A stretch of DNA of 10,444 bases. Origin: Bacteroidales bacterium (GTDB lineage Bacteria > Bacteroidota > Bacteroidia > Bacteroidales > WCHB1-69). The stretch spans positions 1-10,444 of the forward strand of contig DUOL01000208.1 in the NCBI GenBank assembly GCA_012838875.1, in the 5' to 3' direction. Both the position numbers and the translations under genes were made by a program. Under the pieces are notes generated by a model. That model saw only the letters and a program-made list of their open reading frames with translations, searched no databases and was not told the origin of the DNA. Shown one piece after another: positions 1 to 5,153 of this stretch (its first letter is position 1; each line of letters starts with the position of its first letter).

Positions 1-1
1 A

Positions 2-796
2 GTTATTGCTAAAACTTCGACTAAGCGAAATACTGCCACGTTTGAAGCCTTATTAGGTGAGTTTCAGACGCTTGCCGAGGCGGAAAGATTCTTAACAACC
101 GTTGTTAGTGATTTTAACAAGAATAATGATGAGGGGTATATTGCCCGTAAAATTGATAGATATATGGTAGAATATCCTGCATACGTTGTTCTTAATTTAA
201 CTTCAATTTCAATAACTTTATTTAGCAATGCTTCTTTTGAAATAAACGGTGGGAAAGATAAATTTTATGTCTCCTTTTACTACGGGAGCGATATTCCCAA
301 AAAAGAATATATCGCTGTAACGAAGGAAAAAAGTTACAATGAATTAGATAATGAACTTCGTGCTATGCTTCAAGAAGCAAAGAATAATTTTGCTGCATAT
401 AAAGGGAAAGAGATGAAAAATGCAAAAACTACATTAGGAACTTTTGATAAACAATACGAATCAATTGTGAACGTTGGTGGTGTAGCAGCCCCTTGTTTCC
501 TTATTGAACGCTTGTCGGTATTGGAAATGGTTGTTCCCTTTAAAAAAGGAATTAAAAATAATAATATAAATGAAGAACTTAAGAATACGATGGCTTTCAT
601 GGAGTCTCTACTAGGAATAGGATATGCGTATTCAATCACTCCTTTATGGGGAAGTGTGAGCTATGTGGTGATTAATGATTATGATTATTTTAACCGTTTT
701 ATTAAAGTAGCGGAAATCCAAATTAGTGAAGCGGAAAATTCCACATCTGATATTTATATTATTCTAAAACCTTATAATAAGTTGGTTAATTACTAA
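2..796 (+). CDS. Hypothetical protein, 5' end outside window
   Basis: I do not recognise this protein. The frame is open from base 2, so 264 residues are visible and the true start lies upstream. The first in-frame ATG, at 164, is probably internal: the 54 codons before it show no stop and read as ordinary protein, with no promoter-like site or untranslated leader. The visible part is soluble-looking, with no signal peptide or clear transmembrane segment. It begins with a helical, charged stretch (about residues 14-56), followed by mixed strand/helix sequence rich in Asn, Lys, Tyr and Ile. A single Cys sits in a V-A-A-P-C-F motif near residue 162. No catalytic motif is evident. Its TAA overlaps, tail to tail, the TAG of the M28 peptidase gene on the other strand (bases 793-796). 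That it is a real coding frame is fairly sure; its function is unknown. Confidence 0.75.
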   Translation, partial: VIAKTSTKRNTATFEALLGEFQTLAEAERFLTTVVSDFNKNNDEGYIARKIDRYMVEYPAYVVLNLTSISITLFSNASFEINGGKDKFYVSFYYGSDIPKKEYIAVTKEKSYNELDNELRAMLQEAKNNFAAYKGKEMKNAKTTLGTFDKQYESIVNVGGVAAPCFLIERLSVLEMVVPFKKGIKNNNINEELKNTMAFMESLLGIGYAYSITPLWGSVSYVVINDYDYFNRFIKVAEIQISEAENSTSDIYIILKPYNKLVNY

Positions 797-2067
797 GATT
801 TAGAAATTATCCATTTTATCGTAGAAACTCTATTTTTCTCCATAATACGACAGAAATAGAGTCCCGACGCCAAAGAACTACAGTTAATAAGAATATTGTA
901 ATTTCCTGAAGCATAAGTTGTTTCAGGAAATTCAATAATTTTTCGTCCTGTCATGTCGGTTATTACAATTTGAATAGCTGTTTCTTCATTAACTGAAATT
1001 TGCAAAGTTGCCCGTTCAGTAGCAGGATTAGGATAAATTGAGTAGTGGGAAAGGGCGGAGGGGAGTGAAATAGCCGATGGAAGGGTGGTGTCAATAGGAG
1101 TATCTGAAGTGTCAATAGGTAGTTGTAGACGAGAAAAATCAAAAAGAGCTGCAAAATTCATTCTCGCTATATCAGCCATGTAATTGTAATTAAGGAAAGT
1201 GCTACTATCATTTAAGGTATGATAGTAGGGAGAAAACCAATTTTCAGAAGAGAAAACAGTTTTAAATCCTTCTAAATAATAGGAATAACTGTCGCTGTAC
1301 TTGGCAATATTGTTATTGGCACTATCAGGTATAATAGGGGTAATAGCTGTATAATTTTCGCAGTATTCTCTCATTTTATGTACAATATCTATGGAATTAT
1401 CGTACCAAGATAACTTGACTTCCCAAAGGATTGTATCAGGTTGATAACCAACCATATCGTTGTTAAGCATTAATAGAACATTTTCGTTGCTATCTGCACG
1501 GCAGCGAGCGTCATAGTCGGAGCCGATTAATCCTAATTCTTCGCCGTCAAAAGCCATAAAATCAATTGAAATGTTAGGGGTGAGATTATGAAAATGTATG
1601 ATACGAGCCATCTCTATCATTACCGCAATTCCGGAAGCGTTATCATCAGCTCCCGGTGTTTGTGCATAAAGTTGATAATATCGGTTGTACGAAATAGCAT
1701 CTAAATGAGCTCCTATAATTATCACAGAATCAGGCTGTTCGCTTCCTGAAATACGTCCTTTTACATTGTACATATTTACGTCAAATTCTCCTGTGAAAAA
1801 TGAACTTCCTGTAACGCGGAAAGAATCAATAGCAGCATTATCAATACCATAACTTTTAAGTCGTTGCACTAAATATTCTGCCACATCTTTATTATCACGA
1901 GTAGCAAATCTATCGCCAAAATTTTCTAAATCTCGTACGGTTCGAGCTAAACTATCGGCGTTAATATAACGAGCTAAAGAATCAATAATGGGATTAAATT
2001 GGGCTGATAAAATGTTGCAATGGAATAGAAAAAAGCACGAGAAAAATAGATAAATCAATTTTTTCAT
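793..2067 (-). CDS. Secreted M28 family zinc metallopeptidase with T9SS sorting domain
   Basis: A 424-residue extracellular aminopeptidase-type enzyme that removes N-terminal residues with two zinc ions. Residues 1-22 form a signal peptide (charged start, Phe-rich core, cut near L-S-A-Q). There is no lipobox at Cys11 or Cys17. The peptidase domain (about 25-310) shows the M28 ligand set: H121 and D123 in GAHLDA, D141 in GADDNASG, the catalytic/ligand pair E176-E177 in FDGEELGL, D204 in NNDMVGY and H283 in YYHTLND. A Pro/Asp/Thr linker (317-330) made of two 7-residue near-repeats follows. A type A T9SS C-terminal domain (about 342-424) opens with Y-P-N-P-A-T and contains D-M-T-G-R-K and L-A-S-G-L-Y-F. 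By family knowledge this sends the protein through the outer membrane by type IX secretion, with removal of the tail. The substrate specificity cannot be read from the sequence. A TAnnTTTG box lies 28 bp upstream of the start. Confidence 0.93.
   Translation of the reverse strand: MKKLIYLFFSCFFLFHCNILSAQFNPIIDSLARYINADSLARTVRDLENFGDRFATRDNKDVAEYLVQRLKSYGIDNAAIDSFRVTGSSFFTGEFDVNMYNVKGRISGSEQPDSVIIIGAHLDAISYNRYYQLYAQTPGADDNASGIAVMIEMARIIHFHNLTPNISIDFMAFDGEELGLIGSDYDARCRADSNENVLLMLNNDMVGYQPDTILWEVKLSWYDNSIDIVHKMREYCENYTAITPIIPDSANNNIAKYSDSYSYYLEGFKTVFSSENWFSPYYHTLNDSSTFLNYNYMADIARMNFAALFDFSRLQLPIDTSDTPIDTTLPSAISLPSALSHYSIYPNPATERATLQISVNEETAIQIVITDMTGRKIIEFPETTYASGNYNILINCSSLASGLYFCRIMEKNRVSTIKWIISKS
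1088..1119. repeat. 11-bp direct repeat encoding the M28 linker
   Basis: GTGTCAATAGG occurs at 1088-1098 and again at 1109-1119, a 21-bp (7-codon) period. On the minus strand it encodes the duplicated P-I-D-T units of the linker between the peptidase and the T9SS tail. This looks like a small in-frame duplication in a disordered linker. Confidence 0.6.
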
Positions 2068-2307
2068 AGATTTTCTAATTTTAAATTAATTGTACAAAAG
2101 TAATATTAATTTTTTGTTTCATTATTGTTTTTTAGTAGAAAATGATACGATTGAGAAAATAATCGTGTGAACCGTTTTTTATAAAATTATGTCGAAATTT
2201 ATAATTACCAAACTACAAACATATATTAATATGAGTTACAAGCTGATACCATGCCTTATATTGTAAAGAGATTCCAAAAATAAAAATCTTATTTTTAATG
2301 CTTATTC
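2068..2307. other. AT-rich divergent intergenic region
   Basis: This spacer lies between the divergent M28 gene and the FAH-like gene. It is very AT-rich and holds no convincing small gene or RNA. An 8-bp perfect A/T inverted repeat (AAAAATAA at 2276-2283, TTATTTTT at 2289-2296, 5-nt loop) ends 11 bp before the -33 box of the plus-strand promoter. Such an A/T tract could bend DNA or act as an upstream promoter element; that is inference. Confidence 0.5.
2095..2102 (-). promoter_or_regulatory. Likely -7 box of the M28 peptidase promoter
   Basis: Read on the minus strand this is TACTTTTG, a full match to the Bacteroidota -7 element TAnnTTTG. It lies 28 bp upstream of the ATG, giving a short leader. 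At the expected -33 place (about 2120-2123) the match to TTTG is poor (AATG), so the call rests on the -7 box and its position. Confidence 0.5.
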
Positions 2308-2316
2308 TTTGAGAAT
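2304..2316. promoter_or_regulatory. Interrupted palindrome over the -33 box (possible operator)
   Basis: ATTCT-TTG-AGAAT is a perfect 5-3-5 palindrome covering the -33 element of the promoter at 2308-2336. Its position suits a repressor site, but arms of 5 bp in AT-rich DNA can arise by chance and no regulator gene is nearby. Confidence 0.25.
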
Positions 2317-2336
2317 GAACAATTTTTGTATTTTTG
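2308..2336 (+). promoter_or_regulatory. Bacteroidota-type promoter for the FAH-like/nupG/mtgA/nadB cluster
   Basis: TTTG at 2308-2311, a 17-bp spacer, then TATTTTTG at 2329-2336 match the -33 TTTG and -7 TAnnTTTG elements used by the primary sigma factor of this phylum. Transcription would begin near 2342, about 15 nt before the ATG at 2356. Because the promoter would lie inside any reading frame begun at the TTG at 2326, it also decides the start codon. The DUF5020 gene has the same arrangement with the same 17-bp spacer at 7804-7832. Confidence 0.75.
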
Positions 2337-2355
2337 CTGTCTCAAAAATACAACT

Positions 2356-2967
2356 ATGAAGCTAATTTGTGTAGAAAGAAATTACACGGAGAGTCCTGAA
2401 GTTGTTGATAATCAAATGACTAAAAAGACGGTTTTCTTCTTAAAACCGGATTCTTCTATTGTAACTCGTAACCGTCCCTTTTTTCTACCCGATTTTTCAA
2501 AAGATATTCGTGCTACAATGGCTCTCTTGATAAGAATTTGTAAAGTCGGGAAGCACATTAGTGAAAAGTTTGCTCATACCTATTACGATGAGGTTGGCTT
2601 GGGAGTCAATATGTCTGCCTACGATTTGCAGCAGCAGAGCATAGAGAAGGGAGAACCTTGGGAAATTGCCAATTGTTTTGACGGCTCTCTTGCCATTAGT
2701 AATTTTGTAAAGAAAGATAATTTTAAGGATATCAACTCTATTAATTTTCAATTACGCATTAATAACGAGTGTGTTCAACAAGCTAATAGTGCCTTTTTTA
2801 CTTTAGAAATTGATGACTTTATTGTTTATGTTTCACAGTTTATGACGCTAAAAATGGGAGATATTATTTGTTTTGGGACTTTCGTTACAAATGAAAAATT
2901 ACAGATAAACGATAAATTACAAGGTTTTATAGAGACGGAAAAATTTCTTGATTTTAGAATCAAATAG
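2356..2967 (+). CDS. Fumarylacetoacetate hydrolase (FAH) family protein, probable pseudoenzyme
   Basis: This 203-residue protein aligns along its whole length with small FAH-fold proteins such as human FAHD1 and bacterial homologues. Scaffold motifs are clear: C-V-x-R-N-Y (5-10), F-F-L-K-P (27-31), R-I-C-K-V-G-K (60-66), the A-x-D-L-Q segment (88-92), P-W-E-I-A (101-105), F-D-G-S (108-111) and S-Q-F-M-T-L-K-M-G-D-I (160-170). Active members bind Mg/Mn and act as acylpyruvate hydrolases, oxaloacetate decarboxylases or isomerases. Against FAHD1 as I recall it, the catalytic His and Glu are Ser13 and Val16, the metal ligands E-x-E and Asp are Thr54, Ala56 and Asn85, the Arg after the Asp ligand is Tyr89, the active-site Lys is Asn106, and the T-G-T-P loop is F-G-T-F (173-176). 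Enzyme activity is therefore unlikely, though the frame is intact. Start: ATG at 2356, because the promoter overlaps the upstream TTG. It leads a four-gene cluster, with nupG 36 bp downstream. Confidence 0.85.
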   Translation: MKLICVERNYTESPEVVDNQMTKKTVFFLKPDSSIVTRNRPFFLPDFSKDIRATMALLIRICKVGKHISEKFAHTYYDEVGLGVNMSAYDLQQQSIEKGEPWEIANCFDGSLAISNFVKKDNFKDINSINFQLRINNECVQQANSAFFTLEIDDFIVYVSQFMTLKMGDIICFGTFVTNEKLQINDKLQGFIETEKFLDFRIK

Positions 2968-3003
2968 ATACTTTTTTAAATATTCACTTTTAATCACAAA
3001 ATT

Positions 3004-4260
3004 ATGAAGTTAAAAATCAAATTAATCATTATGAATTTTCTCCAATATTTTATTTGGGGAGCATGGCTTATTTCTTTAGGAAGCTACTTAGGCGGAGCAC
3101 TTGGATTTAGTGGTGTACAAATAGGTAGTTTTTATGCCATTATGGGGATTACTTCGCTTTTCATGCCTGCTGTGATGGGGATTATTGCGGATAGATGGAT
3201 ACCGGCGGAAAAACTATTAGGGATTTCTCACTTACTGGGCGGGTTTTTTATATTTATGGCTTCCACGACTACCGATTATAATCTATTGTATGCTTATATT
3301 TTTCTGGGTGTGGGTTTTTATATGCCTACGATTGCTTTGTCTAATTCAGTAGCTTATAATGCGTTAGAGAAATACGGTTATGACACGATTAAGGATTTCC
3401 CTCCGATTCGGGTTTTTGGCACTATTGGTTTTATTGCCGCTATGTGGACGGTTGATTTAACGGGTTTTAAACAGTCGGAAGTGCAATTTTATGTTTCAGC
3501 GATAGCCTCCTTAATACTTGGAGTTTACTCTTTTACTTTACCGCACTGTCCGGTTAGTAAATCGAACGAAAAACGTAGCTTTGTGGAAGCACTTGGGCTA
3601 AAAGCATTTACTCTTTTTAAGGATAAAAAAATGGCGATATTTTTTATCTTTTCGATGCTTTTGGGTGCAGCCTTACAAATTACGAACGGATTTGGCGATT
3701 TATATATCAATAGTTACGCTAATGACCCCGCTTATGCCGACACTTTCGGAGTTAAACATTCCGTGATACTGATTTCTCTTTCACAAATTTCAGAAACACT
3801 TTGCATTTTACTTATACCATTTGTTTTAAAGCGGTTTGGTATTAAAAAAGTTATGCTAATGAGCATGTTTGCATGGGTGTTACGTTTTGGACTGTTCGGA
3901 ACAGGGGATCCGGGTCCGGGAATTTGGATGCTTATTCTATCCATGATTGTCTATGGTTTGGCTTTCGACTTCTTTAACATTTCAGGAGCGTTGTTTGTTA
4001 ATCAAGAGACAGACACTTCTATACGTTCAAGTGCCCAAGGGTTATTTATGATTATGACAAATGGCTTTGGAGCTACGATAGGCTCTTTGGCGGCTGGTGC
4101 TGTGGTTAGTCGTGTTGTGCCCGATCCGGCAAATAGTCCGGTTGGTTGGGATCGTGCGTGGTTTATATTTGCCGCTTATTCTTTAGTGGTAGCCATCGCT
4201 TTTGCGTTAATATTTAAGTATAAACACGACCCAAATGCTATTCAAGATGTTAAACATTAA
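3004..4260 (+). CDS. nupG: Nucleoside:H+ symporter, NupG family (MFS)
   Basis: An inner-membrane permease of 418 residues, the same length as E. coli NupG, that imports nucleosides with protons. Twelve hydrophobic segments cover the chain, with the polar central loop at about 182-208. Family blocks align without gaps: the N-terminal M-N-F-L-Q segment (10-14), F-P-P-I-R-x-x-G-T-I-G-F (132-143), the A-I-F-F-I-F-S-M-L-L-G-A block (211-222), Q-I-T-N (225-228), Q-I-S-E-T-L (261-266), F-D-F-F-N-I-S-G (321-328) and F-K-Y-K-H near the end (404-408). Residues tied to transport in E. coli NupG sit at the same numbers: R136, Q225, N228 and E264 (from memory). It follows the FAH-like gene by 36 bp and is followed by mtgA after 66 bp, so co-transcription is likely. 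With the possible Tsx-like channel at 7854 it could form an outer-plus-inner membrane nucleoside uptake route; that is inference. Confidence 0.93.
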   Translation: MKLKIKLIIMNFLQYFIWGAWLISLGSYLGGALGFSGVQIGSFYAIMGITSLFMPAVMGIIADRWIPAEKLLGISHLLGGFFIFMASTTTDYNLLYAYIFLGVGFYMPTIALSNSVAYNALEKYGYDTIKDFPPIRVFGTIGFIAAMWTVDLTGFKQSEVQFYVSAIASLILGVYSFTLPHCPVSKSNEKRSFVEALGLKAFTLFKDKKMAIFFIFSMLLGAALQITNGFGDLYINSYANDPAYADTFGVKHSVILISLSQISETLCILLIPFVLKRFGIKKVMLMSMFAWVLRFGLFGTGDPGPGIWMLILSMIVYGLAFDFFNISGALFVNQETDTSIRSSAQGLFMIMTNGFGATIGSLAAGAVVSRVVPDPANSPVGWDRAWFIFAAYSLVVAIAFALIFKYKHDPNAIQDVKH

Positions 4261-4314
4261 TACTTGGCAAAGAGGATTATCCGCTAAATGCTAAACATTG
4301 TAAAAAGTATTAAT
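4256..4314. repeat. 10-bp inverted repeat at the nupG/mtgA junction
   Basis: ATTAATACTT (4256-4265, including the nupG stop codon) and AAGTATTAAT (4305-4314) are perfect reverse complements separated by 39 nt. A near-identical 12-bp direct repeat lies in the same place: ATGTTAAACATT (4247-4258) and ATGCTAAACATT (4288-4299). The stem is nearly all A/T and has no T-tract after it, so it is not a classical terminator. It may only reflect AT-rich sequence. Confidence 0.4.
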
Positions 4315-4326
4315 TAGAAAATTCTT

Positions 4327-5109
4327 ATGGCTAAAAAGAAGAAAAAAGGAATTTTTAAAAAATGTTTTTCTGTTTTAGGAAAATTCATTGTTTTCTTATT
4401 CCTTTTTTCTATTTTACTTACGCTGCTTTATCGTTGGGTAAATCCGCCAATTACCTATTTAATGATTGAGAGGAAAATAGCGAAAGATTTACCCATTAAG
4501 AAGAAATGGACTCCCATAGAGGAAATTTCTCCCCATTTTATCAATTGTGCCGTTGCCGCTGAGGATAATAATTTTTTAGCTCATAATGGATTTGACTTCG
4601 GGGCAATACAAAAAGCGATAGATGAACGTGAACAGGGAAAACGAAAACGTGGCGCAAGTACCATCTCTCAACAAACAGCTAAAAATGTTTTTCTATGGCC
4701 CAAACAATCGTGGTTTCGTAAAGGATGTGAGGTCTATTTCACCTTTTTAATTGAGACCTTTTGGAGTAAAGAGCGAATCATGGAAGTTTATTTGAATGTG
4801 ATAGAAATGGGACCGGGTATTTATGGCTGCGAGGCGGCGTCTCAACACTATTTTCGTAAAAGTGCAAGCAAAGTCTCCGCTAGAGAAGCTTCCCTGATAA
4901 CCGCCATTTACCCCAATCCGTTTAAGGGAAATCCGAGCCGTCCTTCGAACTATCTGCAAAAACGCTCCTCAAATATTAGGTCGCTCTCGTCGAAGATAGG
5001 AAATATAAAATTCGATAAAGAGAGTATTAAAAAAGCAAAAGAGAGATATCAAAAACGAGAAGAGTTAAGACGAAAGAAAAACGATGGAAAAGTGTTGGAC
5101 ATCTTTTAA
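4327..5109 (+). CDS. mtgA: Monofunctional peptidoglycan glycosyltransferase (GT51)
   Basis: A 260-residue membrane-anchored enzyme that polymerises lipid II into glycan strands on the periplasmic side, without a transpeptidase domain. A Lys-rich cytoplasmic start (residues 1-12) precedes one transmembrane helix (about 17-36). The GT51 domain (about 60-215) shows motif 1 with catalytic E79 in A-A-E-D-N-N-F-L-A-H-N-G, motif 2 G-A-S-T-I-S-Q-Q-x-x-K-N (109-120), motif 3 R-K-G-C-E (131-135, second acidic residue E135), motif 4 K-E-R-I-M-E-V-Y-L-N (148-157), and then G-I-Y-G-C-E-A-A-S-Q-H-Y-F (164-176). The C-terminus (about 228-260) is a highly charged Lys/Arg/Glu helix, somewhat longer than in E. 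coli MtgA (242 aa). The gene lies 66 bp after nupG and 44 bp before nadB. An MltD-like lytic enzyme with the opposite activity lies beyond nadB. Confidence 0.93.
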   Translation: MAKKKKKGIFKKCFSVLGKFIVFLFLFSILLTLLYRWVNPPITYLMIERKIAKDLPIKKKWTPIEEISPHFINCAVAAEDNNFLAHNGFDFGAIQKAIDEREQGKRKRGASTISQQTAKNVFLWPKQSWFRKGCEVYFTFLIETFWSKERIMEVYLNVIEMGPGIYGCEAASQHYFRKSASKVSAREASLITAIYPNPFKGNPSRPSNYLQKRSSNIRSLSSKIGNIKFDKESIKKAKERYQKREELRRKKNDGKVLDIF

Positions 5110-5153
5110 AGTTTACTGTTTTTAAAATAATGGTTTATAAATAGTTGTATGCG

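Noticed and set aside
370..639. Open frame of 89 codons on the minus strand inside the first gene
   Set aside because: It is antisense to a longer coding frame, has no promoter or family resemblance, and is typical of chance open frames in AT-rich genes.
2326..2355. TTG-initiated extension of the FAH-like protein by ten residues
   Set aside because: The -7 promoter box lies inside it, and family members begin at the M-K-L-I-C-V-type start coded at 2356.
4256..4314. Rho-independent terminator between nupG and mtgA
   Set aside because: The stem is almost all A/T, the loop is 39 nt and no T-tract follows, so I listed it only as an inverted repeat.
5145..5153. TTG start of nadB three codons upstream
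   Set aside because: The ATG at 5154 gives the usual N-terminus directly before the FAD-binding motif; the extension adds nothing recognisable.
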